From: Hydrogenophaga sp. Root209
Lineage (GTDB): Bacteria > Pseudomonadota > Gammaproteobacteria > Burkholderiales > Burkholderiaceae_C
NCBI RefSeq assembly: GCF_001428625.1
Contig: NZ_LMIE01000022.1
Coordinates: 319,618-383,617 of the forward strand
Direction: 5' to 3'
DNA length: 64,000 nucleotides
Below are positions 44,742 to 53,386 of this stretch, piece after piece; position 1 is the stretch's first letter, and every line of letters begins with the position of its first letter. Below the pieces are notes generated by a model that saw only the letters and a program-made list of their open reading frames with translations, made no database searches and had not been told where the DNA came from. A program made the translations under genes and the position numbers.

Positions 44742-44829
44742 GGAGACTTGGGTGAGCGGTTTAAACCAGCAGTCTTGAAAACTGCCGACCCGCAAGGGTC
44801 CGTGAGTTCGAATCTCACAGTCTCCGCCA
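44742..44829 (+). tRNA. tRNA-Ser (UGA anticodon)
   Basis: The 88-base sequence folds as a class II tRNA: acceptor GGAGACT pairs with AGTCTCC, the anticodon loop CTTGAAA (anticodon TGA) sits on the stem GCAGT/ACTGC, a long variable arm (CGACCCGCAAGGGTCCG) follows, and the T arm is GTGAGTTCGAATCTCAC. The discriminator G and CCA are encoded. A -10-like TAAAAT lies at 44715-44720. Confidence 0.96.
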
Positions 44830-44838
44830 ACGAATTCA

Positions 44839-44868
44839 AGGGTCTTGAGAAATCAAGGCCCTTTTTTT
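44839..44868 (+). terminator. Intrinsic terminator after tRNA-Ser
   Basis: A stem AGGGTCTTGA/TCAAGGCCCT (10 pairs, one G-T) with a GAAA loop is followed by six T residues. It ends the tRNA transcript and separates it from the converging shikimate operon. Confidence 0.9.
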
Positions 44869-44874
44869 CTGGCC

Positions 44875-45768
44875 TCAGCGCAGACGGATCTGGTTGGGCA
44901 ACGGCATCGACAGGCGCAGCACGTCTTCGGCCAGCCAGAGCGCCGAGCGCCTGGCGCGTTCAGCCACGAAGGGCAAGGGCAGCTGCAGGAAGTCGTCGTT
45001 GAACACCTCGAAGCTGTAGTCACCGCTGTAGCCCAGGCGTTCCAGCGACAGCACCAGCGCGGCCAGTTGTTCGGTGTGCACCCCCTCGCCCGGGAACACC
45101 CGGAAGGTGCGCGCGGTGGTCATGCGTTCTTCGAAGGTCGGGGTCTCCTGCCACATGAAGTCGGCGAGCTGGACCAGGAAGATGCGCTGCGGATCGAGCA
45201 GGTCGATCTCCTCCAGCGAGGTGTTGCTGGCGAAGAGGTGAAAGGCGTCCAACCCCAGGCCGAGGTTGGGACAGTTGGCCCGGGTGATCACGTCCCAGGC
45301 CACTGGAAACTCGTTGATGGTGCGGCCCCAGGACAGCGCCTCGAAGGCGATCTTGATGCCGTGCGGGATCGCCAGCATCGCCAGCTTGCGCAGGTCGCGC
45401 GCGATCTGGTCGAGGTCGGTGCCGGCGTGGCGCGAGGTGGACGAGCACGCCAGCAGCACGTCGCAACCCAGCTCGGCACACATCTCCAGCATCTGTTGGG
45501 CAATCTCGACCTTGTAGTCGTGCAGATGGCCGCTCAGGCCTTCAAAATCGCGCAGCACCTGAAAGCCCGTCCCGCGCAGCCCGCTGCGGTGCACCGCTTT
45601 GACGGCGGCCCTCCAGCCGTCGGGGTGGCCCACCAGATCGTTGGCCTTGAGCATGACCTGGGAGAAGCCGGCGTCCTGCATGGCTTCGAGCTTGGCCTCC
45701 AGCGGCCCGGCCAGGGTGATGGTGTCCATGCCGAAGGCCTGGATCGACGGGTTGTGTTGGGCTGTCAT
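44875..45768 (-). CDS. 3-Dehydroshikimate dehydratase-like TIM-barrel protein
   Basis: A 297-residue protein of the sugar phosphate isomerase/epimerase (AP endonuclease 2) fold, matching the catalytic part of bacterial 3-dehydroshikimate dehydratases such as QuiC1 and AsbF. The metal ligands are seen in IKIAFEALSWG (Glu), GLGLDAFHLF (Asp, His), FLVQLADF (Gln) and YSFEVFNDD (Glu). The enzyme turns 3-dehydroshikimate into protocatechuate. It is the last gene of the operon, four bases after the VOC-type gene. In QuiC1 both domains are in one chain with this domain first; here they are separate and in reverse order. ATG at 45783 is an alternative start. Confidence 0.82.
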   Translation of the reverse strand: MTAQHNPSIQAFGMDTITLAGPLEAKLEAMQDAGFSQVMLKANDLVGHPDGWRAAVKAVHRSGLRGTGFQVLRDFEGLSGHLHDYKVEIAQQMLEMCAELGCDVLLACSSTSRHAGTDLDQIARDLRKLAMLAIPHGIKIAFEALSWGRTINEFPVAWDVITRANCPNLGLGLDAFHLFASNTSLEEIDLLDPQRIFLVQLADFMWQETPTFEERMTTARTFRVFPGEGVHTEQLAALVLSLERLGYSGDYSFEVFNDDFLQLPLPFVAERARRSALWLAEDVLRLSMPLPNQIRLR

Positions 45769-45772
45769 GCGC

Positions 45773-46699
45773 TCACCCGACATGGCTGCCCGGCGCCCCG
45801 TGCACCAGTTCGAAGGCCACCGAACCGAGGTAGGTGCGCGAGATCGCGCCCCGCCCTTCGCTGTGGGCCTGTTCGGTTTCGACGAAGTCCAGGCCGAGCG
45901 CGCGCAAGGCTCGCACGGCGGCCAGCACATCGGGCACGCCCAGGCCGATGCGCTGGATTTTTTCCGAGCTGTCGCGCACGTTGAGGTCGGGCTCCACCAA
46001 CTGCAGCATGAAACGGTTGGCCGGGTGCAGGGCGGGCGCCATCAGCAGCTTGCCCTTGGGCAGGATCCCGTAGCGTTCTTCGTCGGGGATGAGCGTCATG
46101 CCGAAAAGCTCGCCGTAGAACTCGATCCAGTCCACCGCCCGGTCGGCACCGATGTACTGAACGATGCCGAAAAATTCAATGCCGGCGGTGGCCGGCGGGC
46201 GCTGCTCCACCGACGGGATGGGGACGAAGTCGACGTCGTAGATCGAGAACTCGCGGTAGCGGTCCACGAAATAGATGCGGCTGCCACCCACGCCGTGGAT
46301 GGCCGGAATGTTGAGTTCCATCACTTCCGGGTGGGTGTGCACCGGCCAGGCACCGCGCGACAGCACGGTCTGGTAGGCCGCCCGGGCATCGCGCACACGC
46401 AGGGCCACGGCGGAAATGGCGGGCACATCGGCGCCGTGGCTGGCGGCCTTGGAGTCCAGCGGCGACGAGTTGACCACGATGTTGATGCCGCCCTGGCGGT
46501 ACAGCAGCACCTCGCGCGAGCGGTGGCGCGCCACGGGGCGAAAGCCCATCATCTCCAGCACCTGGCCCAGCGCCTGGGGTTTGTCGGTCGCGTATTCGAT
46601 GAACTCCACACCATCGAGACCCACCGGGTTGTCCGGGTCGCCGAACGAGGGCTGCAGGGGTTCGCGGCTCGGGTCGCGTGTGGTCAGGAAGTCGCTCAT
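45773..46699 (-). CDS. VOC-superfamily, 4-hydroxyphenylpyruvate dioxygenase-like protein
   Basis: A 308-residue protein with two VOC-type modules like 4-hydroxyphenylpyruvate dioxygenase (HPPD): LDGVEFIEYATD, then IYFVDRYREFSIYDVDFVP, FYGELFGMTL and VAFELVHG. This domain normally forms the C-terminal half of fused QuiC1-type dehydroshikimate dehydratases. Of the HPPD iron ligands the last Glu (FELV) is kept, but the His expected in a QHIAL-type motif appears as Arg (IQRIGL), so dioxygenase activity is doubtful. GGAGG lies nine bases before the ATG. It probably acts with the next gene as one dehydratase. Confidence 0.78.
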   Translation of the reverse strand: MSDFLTTRDPSREPLQPSFGDPDNPVGLDGVEFIEYATDKPQALGQVLEMMGFRPVARHRSREVLLYRQGGINIVVNSSPLDSKAASHGADVPAISAVALRVRDARAAYQTVLSRGAWPVHTHPEVMELNIPAIHGVGGSRIYFVDRYREFSIYDVDFVPIPSVEQRPPATAGIEFFGIVQYIGADRAVDWIEFYGELFGMTLIPDEERYGILPKGKLLMAPALHPANRFMLQLVEPDLNVRDSSEKIQRIGLGVPDVLAAVRALRALGLDFVETEQAHSEGRGAISRTYLGSVAFELVHGAPGSHVG

Positions 46700-46738
46700 G
46701 GTCGGTGGCCTCCGGTGGGTGGGATGGAGAAAGCCGTG

Positions 46739-47572
46739 TCAGTAGCTCAGCCGTGCGACGCTGCGCAGCGTCTCGGCGGTGGCGGTGGGCAGGTCGAAGA
46801 ATTCCAGGTAGGCCGGTATCTGCTCGAACAGCATGTCGGTGCCGATCTGCACCGGGCAGCCCCGCGCCTGGGCAGCGCGCAGGAAGGCGGTCATTTCGGA
46901 TTTCATGACCACCTCACCCACAAAGGTCTCGGGTGACAGGCGCGACACGTCCATGGGCAGCGGGTCCCCGTCGTTCATGCCCATGGGCGTGGCGTTGACG
47001 ACGAGGTCGTGAGCGGCCGGGTCGTTGCTGCCGGTGATCACCTCGATGTCGGGGTATTCGCTCTTGAGGCGTTGGGCCAGGGCATCGCAGACCGTGGCCT
47101 GGGCATCGAACAGCGTGACGCGGGCCACGCCCATGGCGGCCAGCGACGCGGCGATGGCGCAACCCACACCGCCGTTGCCCACCACCAGCACCCGCGCGCC
47201 CTGCAGCTTCAGCCCCTTGCGCTGCACGCCGCGCACGAAGCCGGAGCCGTCGAACATGTCGCCCATCAGGCGTCCGTCGGGCAGTCGCTTCACGGCATTG
47301 CAGGCGCCCGCCACCTTCACGGTGGGCGTGACCACGTCCACCAGGTCGACCGTCACCACCTTGTGGGGCATGGTGATGAGCGCGCCCCGGATGTTGGTGA
47401 GCTTGAATGCGGCCCGCAGGAACGCGGGGTAGTCCGGCGTCTTGCAACCCATGGGCACCACCACCGCGTTGATGCCCTCCCGCTCGAAGAACGGGTTGTA
47501 GATCATCGGCGACTTGAAGGTGTGCGTCGGGTAGCCGATGTGGGCAATGATTTCAGTGAGGCCGTTGATCAT
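46739..47572 (-). CDS. Shikimate/quinate dehydrogenase (AroE family)
   Basis: A 277-residue NAD(P)-dependent dehydrogenase of the AroE family. The catalytic Lys is in ITMPHK (near residue 67), the Asn and Asp in GACNAV and MFDGSGF, the Rossmann motif is VVGNGGVGCAI (near 129), and NATPMGM is near 200. In a catabolic operon it would oxidise shikimate to 3-dehydroshikimate or quinate to 3-dehydroquinate. Alternative GTG start at 47581. A separate biosynthetic aroE is expected elsewhere. Confidence 0.87.
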   Translation of the reverse strand: MINGLTEIIAHIGYPTHTFKSPMIYNPFFEREGINAVVVPMGCKTPDYPAFLRAAFKLTNIRGALITMPHKVVTVDLVDVVTPTVKVAGACNAVKRLPDGRLMGDMFDGSGFVRGVQRKGLKLQGARVLVVGNGGVGCAIAASLAAMGVARVTLFDAQATVCDALAQRLKSEYPDIEVITGSNDPAAHDLVVNATPMGMNDGDPLPMDVSRLSPETFVGEVVMKSEMTAFLRAAQARGCPVQIGTDMLFEQIPAYLEFFDLPTATAETLRSVARLSY

Positions 47573-47590
47573 GGGAGACACCAGGGAAAG

Positions 47591-48061
47591 TCAGGTCGCG
47601 GCGGCCTGGCGCGCGTGGCGGCGCACCAGGCCTTCGAGCGCGATCACGTAACCATCCACACCAAATCCCACGACGATGCCGGCGGCCGCGGGTGAGATGA
47701 AGGAGTGGTGGCGAAAGGCCTCGCGGGCGTGCACGTTGGAGATGTGCAGCTCGATCACGGGCAGGCCGTCCACGCCCTTGATCGCGTCATGCAGTGCCAC
47801 CGAGGTGTGGGTGTAGGCACCGGGGTTGAAGACACACCCCAGCACCGTGCCGTCCTTGTACCCACGGCCCGCCTCGTGGATGCGGTCGATCAGGGCGCCT
47901 TCCGAGTTGCTCTGGAAGCACTCGATCTCCACACCGAGCTTCTGGCCGGCGTCGCGGCACAGGGCCTCGACATCCGGCAAGGTGGTGTGCCCGTACAGCG
48001 CGGGCTCGCGCAGCCCGAGCAGGTTGAGGTTGGGGCCGTTGAGCACCAGGACTTTTTTCAT
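47591..48061 (-). CDS. aroQ: Type II 3-dehydroquinate dehydratase
   Basis: A 156-residue AroQ enzyme. Conserved blocks: [20 protein letters not shown] with the catalytic Tyr, [23 protein letters not shown] and [18 protein letters not shown]. It interconverts 3-dehydroquinate and 3-dehydroshikimate; here, between a TRAP importer and a shikimate dehydrogenase, it serves catabolism. Start ATG at 48061. Confidence 0.93.
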   Translation of the reverse strand: MKKVLVLNGPNLNLLGLREPALYGHTTLPDVEALCRDAGQKLGVEIECFQSNSEGALIDRIHEAGRGYKDGTVLGCVFNPGAYTHTSVALHDAIKGVDGLPVIELHISNVHAREAFRHHSFISPAAAGIVVGFGVDGYVIALEGLVRRHARQAAAT

Positions 48062-48071
48062 GCCGTCGTGC

Positions 48072-49079
48072 TCATTTGCGCAGCTTGTCCAGCTCACCCA
48101 TCATCGCGCTCACGGTGGCTTCGCCCACACTGGCGGAGTGTTTGGCCACCACCGGCTTCATCTTCTCGCGCAACTTCGCCACCTCGGCGGGTGGCAGCTC
48201 GGTCACCTGCATGCCGCTCTTCTTCAGGCTCTCCAGCGTGCTGGCCTGTGCGCTGCGGGACTGTTCACGCTGGTATTTGGCTGATTCGGCGGCGGCGTCC
48301 TGCAACAGCTTTTTGTCATCGGCCGACAGCGTGTCCCAGAACTTCTTGCTCACCACCACGGACTGCGGGTTGTACTGGTGGTTGGTGATCGCCAGATGCT
48401 TCTGCACCTCGAACAGCTTGGCGCCCTGGATGGTGGCCAGCGGGTTCTCCTGCCCGTCCACCGCCTTCTGCTCCAGAGCGGCGTACAGCTCCGGGAAGGG
48501 CAGCGGTGTGGGGTTGGCGCCGAGTGCGCTGACCCAGTCGACGTTGATCGGGTTGGGGATCACGCGCAGTTTCAGACCGGCGATGTCTTCCACCTTGTTG
48601 ATTGGGCGCTTGCCGTTGGTGATGTTGCGAAAGCCCAGTTCGTAATACGCCAGGCCCACCAGGCCCTTCTCCTGCAACTTGTCGTGCAGGCCTTTGCCGA
48701 AGGGGCCGTCGACCACGGCATCGGCTTCGCGTGCGTTGGCGAAGAGGAAGGGAAAGTCGTAGATGGCGAAGTCCTTCACCAGGCTGGCGAAGATGCCCGA
48801 GTTCATCGACGCCATCTCCAGCGTGCCGCCCTGCATGGCCGACAGGTTGGCCTGGTCGCTGCCGAGCGCACCGCCCGGGAAGATGTTGACCTTGAAGCGT
48901 CCGCCCGACTTGGCCTCGACGATCTCGCCGAACTTCTCCATGCCCATCACGATGGGATGGCCCTTGGCGTTCTGGTTGACGAACTTGATGGTGCGGGTCT
49001 GCGCCTGGGCCAACCCCACGTTGGCCAGGGTGGCCAGCGCGGCGGCGGCGAGCACGGTCTTGAGGAAAAAGCGTTTCAT
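48072..49079 (-). CDS. TRAP transporter substrate-binding protein (DctP family)
   Basis: A 335-residue periplasmic protein with a signal peptide (about 1-26, ending GLAQAQ). DctP features: [42 protein letters not shown], and [21 protein letters not shown] with the Arg that binds the ligand carboxylate. A GGAGA site precedes the ATG. With the DctM and DctQ proteins upstream it forms a sodium-driven importer; the neighbouring genes suggest shikimate, quinate or dehydroshikimate as ligand. Confidence 0.92.
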   Translation of the reverse strand: MKRFFLKTVLAAAALATLANVGLAQAQTRTIKFVNQNAKGHPIVMGMEKFGEIVEAKSGGRFKVNIFPGGALGSDQANLSAMQGGTLEMASMNSGIFASLVKDFAIYDFPFLFANAREADAVVDGPFGKGLHDKLQEKGLVGLAYYELGFRNITNGKRPINKVEDIAGLKLRVIPNPINVDWVSALGANPTPLPFPELYAALEQKAVDGQENPLATIQGAKLFEVQKHLAITNHQYNPQSVVVSKKFWDTLSADDKKLLQDAAAESAKYQREQSRSAQASTLESLKKSGMQVTELPPAEVAKLREKMKPVVAKHSASVGEATVSAMMGELDKLRK

Positions 49080-49167
49080 GGTTGTGTCTCCTGGGGTGGC
49101 GAAATCGGGACGCTCGAAGTGAAGGGGGCGGATGTTGGCGTGCCCATGCAGCACCCGCCCCGAGGAG

Positions 49168-50448
49168 TCAGCCGTAGAGCCAGCGCGCAGGCACCAGCAC
49201 CAGGTCGGGGAAGATGATGAGCAGGAACATCACGGCGAACTGGGCCAGCATGAAGGGCCACACGCCTCGCGTGACCTGGTCCATGCTCATCTTGCCGACG
49301 CCGGCGACCGTGCTGAGCACCGTGCCCACCGGGGGCGTGATCAGGCCAATGGCGTTGTTGATCATGAACAGCACGCCGAAGTACACGGGGTCGATGCCGG
49401 CTGCCTTCACCAGCGGCATGAAAACCGGCGTGAGGATCAGGATGGTGGGCGTCATGTCCATGGCCGTGCCCACGATCATGGTCAACACCATCATGGCGAC
49501 CAGCAGCATCGTGGGGTTGTCCAGAATCGGCTCGAGCACCGAGACCAGTTCACCAGGCAGGTTGGCCACCGTGATCAGCCAGGCCGAGACCATGGCCGCG
49601 GCCACCAGAAACATGATCACCGAGGTGGTCTTGGCCGCGGCCAGGAACAGGCCGTACAACTGGTTCAGGCGCAGCTCCCGGTAGACCACGGTGGAGATGA
49701 ACAGTGCGTACACCGCGGCGACCACCGCCGCCTCGGTGGGCGTGAACACGCCGAACTTCAGGCCGACGACCACGATCAGCGGCAGGACCAGCGCGAAGGT
49801 CGCATCTTTCAGGGAAGACAGGACCTCGTGGCGGCTGGCGCGCCTGGCTGGCGCAATGTTGTCTTTGCGCATGAGCACCCACCAGGTGACCCAGAGGGAC
49901 GCCGCCAGCAGGATGCCCGGAAAGATGCCGGCCATGAAGAGCCTGGAAATCGACACGTTGGCCGCCACACCAAACACCACGAAGCCAATGCTGGGCGGAA
50001 TGATGGGCGCGATGATGCTGGCCGAGGCCAGCAGGCCGGCCGAGCGTGCCTTGTCGTAACCGGCCTTGTTCATCATCGGCAGCAGCAGGGCCGCCAGCGC
50101 GGCGGCGTCGGCCACCGCCGAGCCCGAGAGCGCCGCCAACATCACCGCGGCGATGATGCCCACGTAGCCCAGCCCGCCCCGCACGTGACCGACCAGGGTC
50201 ATCGCGAAATGCACGATGCGCCGCGAGAGGCCACCGGCATTCATGATTTCGCCGGCGAGCATGAAGAACGGCACCGCCAGCAGCGGAAAACTGTTCGCGC
50301 CTTCAATCGCGTTCTGCGCGAGGATCTGCGCGTCGAAGATGTCCAGGTGCCACATCAGGGCGGCACCGCACAACAGCAGGGAAAAGGCAATCGGCACGCC
50401 CAGCGCCATGGCACCCAGCAAGGCGCCGAGGAAGACAGCGATGGTCAT
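49168..50448 (-). CDS. TRAP transporter large permease (DctM family)
   Basis: A 426-residue integral membrane protein with about twelve helices. It starts MTIAVFLGALLGAMALGVPI, and contains PLLAVPFFMLAGEIMNAGG, IAAVMLAALSGSAVADAAAL and GLITPPVGTVLSTVAGV, all DctM hallmarks. It carries out sodium-coupled transport with DctQ. It overlaps the DctQ gene by four bases. Confidence 0.94.
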   Translation of the reverse strand: MTIAVFLGALLGAMALGVPIAFSLLLCGAALMWHLDIFDAQILAQNAIEGANSFPLLAVPFFMLAGEIMNAGGLSRRIVHFAMTLVGHVRGGLGYVGIIAAVMLAALSGSAVADAAALAALLLPMMNKAGYDKARSAGLLASASIIAPIIPPSIGFVVFGVAANVSISRLFMAGIFPGILLAASLWVTWWVLMRKDNIAPARRASRHEVLSSLKDATFALVLPLIVVVGLKFGVFTPTEAAVVAAVYALFISTVVYRELRLNQLYGLFLAAAKTTSVIMFLVAAAMVSAWLITVANLPGELVSVLEPILDNPTMLLVAMMVLTMIVGTAMDMTPTILILTPVFMPLVKAAGIDPVYFGVLFMINNAIGLITPPVGTVLSTVAGVGKMSMDQVTRGVWPFMLAQFAVMFLLIIFPDLVLVPARWLYG

Positions 50449-50999
50449 GGCTTGTCTCCAGCCGGTGGGATTTCAGGGTGCCCGGTGGGCATGTCGTCGG
50501 ACTCGCGCACGCCGATGAGTTCTGCCTCGCTCAGTTGTCCGCTCAGCAGCTTGTAGAGGTCGTTGAGAACCACCAGCCCCGCCATCACGGCGAACACCAC
50601 ACCACTCACATAAAAGCCGGCCATGGACACCTCCATGACCGCGCTCGTGGTGCCCAGGTTCACCACCGTCTGCGCCCAGGCGCCGGTGAACATCTGCCAG
50701 CAGATGAACAGCATCAGCAACTGGGCGAGGACCATGCACAGCTTCTTGCCGCCCAGCGGCAGGCGCGAGATCAGCGCGTCGGTGCCGAGGTGGGCGCGGT
50801 CGCGCATGGCCACCAGTGCGCCCATGAACGTCATCCAGACGAAAAGCCAGCGCGACAGCTCTTCCGACACCGCGATCCCGCTGTTGAAGCCGTAGCGCAG
50901 GACCACATTGCCGAACACCAGGACGACCATCAGGCCGAGACAACCGACCATGGCCACCGACAGCAGCCGGCAGTAGTGATCGATGAGTTTTTGCACCAT
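50445..50999 (-). CDS. TRAP transporter small permease (DctQ family)
   Basis: A 184-residue protein with four helices (MVGCLGLMVVLVFGNVVLRY; LSRWLFVWMTFMGALVAMRDRAHLGTD; LLMLFICWQMFTGAW; VSGVVFAVMAGLVVLNDLY). The RWLF..RDRAHLG block is typical of DctQ. First gene of the TRAP/shikimate operon, 128 bases downstream of the TetR gene on the same strand. Confidence 0.93.
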   Translation of the reverse strand: MVQKLIDHYCRLLSVAMVGCLGLMVVLVFGNVVLRYGFNSGIAVSEELSRWLFVWMTFMGALVAMRDRAHLGTDALISRLPLGGKKLCMVLAQLLMLFICWQMFTGAWAQTVVNLGTTSAVMEVSMAGFYVSGVVFAVMAGLVVLNDLYKLLSGQLSEAELIGVRESDDMPTGHPEIPPAGDKP

Positions 51000-51031
51000 G
51001 AGTTTGTTTCCTCTTGGGGCAATTTTGTACG

Positions 51032-51043
51032 AACTGGTTAGTT
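51032..51043. promoter_or_regulatory. Candidate TetR operator before the TRAP operon
   Basis: AACTGGTTAGTT (outer arms AACT/AGTT) sits 33 bases before the DctQ start, within GTACGAACTGGTTAGTTTGC. TetR regulators of aromatic-acid pathways often bind sites of this kind. Called by position and partial symmetry only. Confidence 0.4.
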
Positions 51044-51127
51044 TGCTATTTGGGAAAAACCCTTAATTCCGCCACCGCACGACAGCCGGCATCTCCATCG
51101 TCCAGCTCGTCATGCACACGGCATTCT

Positions 51128-51814
51128 TCATGCGCGCAGGTAGCGCACGACCATGTCGATCACATTGGAACGGCGTTGCGCCAGCACCTGAGGGTCTTGC
51201 ACCTGGTGCTTGAAGATCTGGCTGAAGGTGTACTGGTTGGACACGTTGAAGAAGGTCAACGCGGAGATGCTGGCGTGGATGTCGATGGGGTCCACGCCCG
51301 GGCGAAACACGCCCTCGGCCACGCCACGGTCGTAGAGGTTGCGGATGGCCTGGATGGCGGGAACATTCAGCGCCTGAATGCTCTTGCTCTGGGCGATGTA
51401 CTGACCGCGCAGCATGTTCTCCGACATCACCAGCCGCACATAGTCCTGGTTGCCGTTGTGGTGGTCAAAGGTGAACCCCACCAAGGTGCGCAAGGCCTCT
51501 TCAGGCGGCAGATTTTCCAGATTCAACTCACCCTCGATGCTCCGGACCCGGCGGTAGGACTCTTCCAGCACCGCGATATACAAACCTTCTTTGCTACCAA
51601 AATAGTAGTAAATCATGCGCTTGCTGGTGCGCGTGGCCGCTGCGATCTCGTCGATGCGCGCACCGGCCAGGCCCTTGTCCGCAAACTCGTGGGTGGCCAC
51701 CTTCAGGATCTCGGCCATGGTCCGCGCCGGATCGTTGGTGCGCCCGGTGACGCCCGCGCTCTTGGGCAAAGGCGCTGCAGATTTGGCGGCGAGGGAATGT
51801 ACTGCATCGTTCAT
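51128..51814 (-). CDS. TetR-family transcriptional regulator
   Basis: A 228-residue regulator. The helix-turn-helix is at about residues 35-80 (ILKVATHEFADKGLAGARID then TRTSKRMIYYYFGSKEGLY). The C-terminal ligand domain contains LVGFTFDHHNGNQDYVRL. It is immediately upstream of, and on the same strand as, the TRAP/shikimate operon, so it probably controls it in response to a shikimate or aromatic ligand. ATG at 51814 (MNDAVHSLAAK) is chosen; the open frame continues to 51877. Confidence 0.9.
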   Translation of the reverse strand: MNDAVHSLAAKSAAPLPKSAGVTGRTNDPARTMAEILKVATHEFADKGLAGARIDEIAAATRTSKRMIYYYFGSKEGLYIAVLEESYRRVRSIEGELNLENLPPEEALRTLVGFTFDHHNGNQDYVRLVMSENMLRGQYIAQSKSIQALNVPAIQAIRNLYDRGVAEGVFRPGVDPIDIHASISALTFFNVSNQYTFSQIFKHQVQDPQVLAQRRSNVIDMVVRYLRA

Positions 51815-52018
51815 TCCTGAAGTATAGGAGCGCCCATGCGCGTCGCGGCGCAAGTTCTGGGCGCACTTTGGCGGCACGAAACACCCGCTTGCAAAACATT
51901 CCGTTCGGCCACTTCAAATGCGATCTATTCTCATTTAATATGCACCTGCAAGCCATCCCAGGTCCCTCGTCACCTTCGAATCCGGACCGGCAGCCAGCAC
52001 CGCTCGCGCCCTGTCGCG

Positions 52019-52384
52019 ATGTCAAAACCCTGTCTGGAGACCGCCGTGAACACCGATACCGAACTGCCTGAGGACGAAGAACATGTGCTGCCCTGCACCG
52101 AGGCCATGCTGGCCGGCACGCTGGCGCTGATGACGGGACATGCCCAGAGCGCTTGCGCCACCCAGCGCGATCTCATGGGCAGGAAGATTCGCTCCAACCT
52201 GTTTTTTCTGGGCCAACACCCGGCACTCACGCCGAGCTTTCGCACCGTGCTTCAGCGCATGCACCAGCACTGGGACACGCTCCTGAAGAGCAGCGACGGG
52301 TCGGCAGCGCAGTCCTCGCTGCGCAATGACGATCTTTTGCCAGAGCGGCGCCTCTGGCACACCTTGGCGTCCACCGTGCAATGA
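52019..52384 (+). CDS. Hypothetical protein (121 aa)
   Basis: A soluble 121-residue protein with no recognised domain. It contains an acidic stretch (TDTELPEDEEHVLPCTEAML), then SACATQRDLMGRKIRSNLFFL and a C-terminal RLWHTLASTV helix. Two short helices may form a bundle. It overlaps the next gene (ATGA), so the two are co-translated. GC content and codon use look like the neighbours. An internal GTG (VNTDTELP) could be the true start. Confidence 0.6.
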   Translation: MSKPCLETAVNTDTELPEDEEHVLPCTEAMLAGTLALMTGHAQSACATQRDLMGRKIRSNLFFLGQHPALTPSFRTVLQRMHQHWDTLLKSSDGSAAQSSLRNDDLLPERRLWHTLASTVQ

Positions 52385-52767
52385 GCAATCAACCAACGGG
52401 TGTGACGCAAGAGCACGCCATCCTCACCCGGCACCTGGGCAGCGTGCAGGACCGCGTGTCCCGACTTCTGTGTGACAAGGAGAGCGAGTTGCAGACCCTG
52501 TCCAGCGAGGTCGTGCGGCTGCGTGGGCTGCTGGTGCTGTCACGCACTTCAATGCTGTGGGGTCTGTCTGCACCACTGATGCGTGTCGGGCGCCGCCCCG
52601 CGATGCTGCCATCTCTTGAGCAGCCAACCGCGGCTCGGCAGGAAGACCTGGAAGCCTCGCGCAAGGCCATCTGCCAGACCGGGTGCACGGGACACGCCCA
52701 CCACTGGCTGTCGGACGAAGGGCAATGCCGATGGAGTGGTCGGCCCTGCGATGCGGGCTGTGGCTGA
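52381..52767 (+). CDS. Hypothetical coiled-coil protein with Cys-rich C-terminus
   Basis: A 128-residue protein. Residues about 15-50 form a coiled coil (SVQDRVSRLLCDKESELQTL and following), and the last 30 contain Cys-rich CQTGCTGHAHHW..GQCRWSGRPCDAGCG, perhaps a metal site. It is coupled to the preceding small gene. Function unknown. Confidence 0.6.
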   Translation: MSNQPTGVTQEHAILTRHLGSVQDRVSRLLCDKESELQTLSSEVVRLRGLLVLSRTSMLWGLSAPLMRVGRRPAMLPSLEQPTAARQEDLEASRKAICQTGCTGHAHHWLSDEGQCRWSGRPCDAGCG

Positions 52768-52794
52768 AGCCTCCCGCCGCGCGGGTCAACCGCA

Positions 52795-53181
52795 TCACTG
52801 CTGATTCAGTTGGCCGACGGTCATGTCACCGGCAGCGCGCAGGCCTGCCTGGCGGATCTGCTCGGCTTGCTCGGGCGTGGTCACGATGGGGTACCCGTTG
52901 TCGGAGAAGTTCACCAGACCCAGGCGCCGGGCTTCGTCGAGTTCGGCCCGCACTTGAGCGCGAGTCTTGCCGGTTTGACCTGGCTTGGCTGGGTAGTTGG
53001 AAGGATTGATTTCGTTCAGTTTCAAGCCGGTTTCACTGTCGGCCAGCACGTTGCCCGTGCGGATGGCCTCTGCCAGTTCTGCCTTCACCTGAGCGCGGGT
53101 CAGCGGAGCGTTCTGGGCGAAGGCGGTGCCAGCGGTGGCAGCGAGGATCAGGGGCAGGAGGATGGTGGTCGAGAGTTTCAT
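52795..53181 (-). CDS. DUF4148-domain exported protein
   Basis: A 128-residue protein with a signal peptide (LLPLILAATAGTAFAQ) and two repeats of the DUF4148 type: APLTRAQVKAELAEAIRTG and GKTRAQVRAELDEARRLG. These small periplasmic proteins are common in Burkholderiales and have no known role. AAGGA precedes the ATG. It is divergent from the metal-type response regulator across 205 bases, so it may be a target of it. Confidence 0.88.
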   Translation of the reverse strand: MKLSTTILLPLILAATAGTAFAQNAPLTRAQVKAELAEAIRTGNVLADSETGLKLNEINPSNYPAKPGQTGKTRAQVRAELDEARRLGLVNFSDNGYPIVTTPEQAEQIRQAGLRAAGDMTVGQLNQQ

Positions 53182-53341
53182 GATGAGTCCTTGTGAGAGC
53201 GTTGGGGAGGAGACTGGTGTGCCGCTTTGTGTTTGGCACAGGAAGAACTTTAAAAACCGAGGTTGTCGTTTCCCGAACGCCAGAATGACAAATTCGTAAT
53301 ACAGAAAAAAGGCCGTTTCCATGACAATTCGGGCTCCTCCC

Positions 53342-53360
53342 CAGGGGTGTCACGCCCCTG
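53342..53360. promoter_or_regulatory. Inverted repeat between the DUF4148 gene and the response regulator
   Basis: CAGGGG and CCCCTG arms are separated by seven bases, 27 bases before the response regulator ATG. It could be an operator or a leader hairpin. No further support is visible. Confidence 0.3.
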
Positions 53361-53386
53361 CCCTGCCACCCCGATGGACTCCTGCA

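Noticed and set aside
44742-44829. tRNA-Ser as an integration site for a mobile island
   Set aside because: No integrase, direct repeat of the tRNA end or phage gene is seen on either side.
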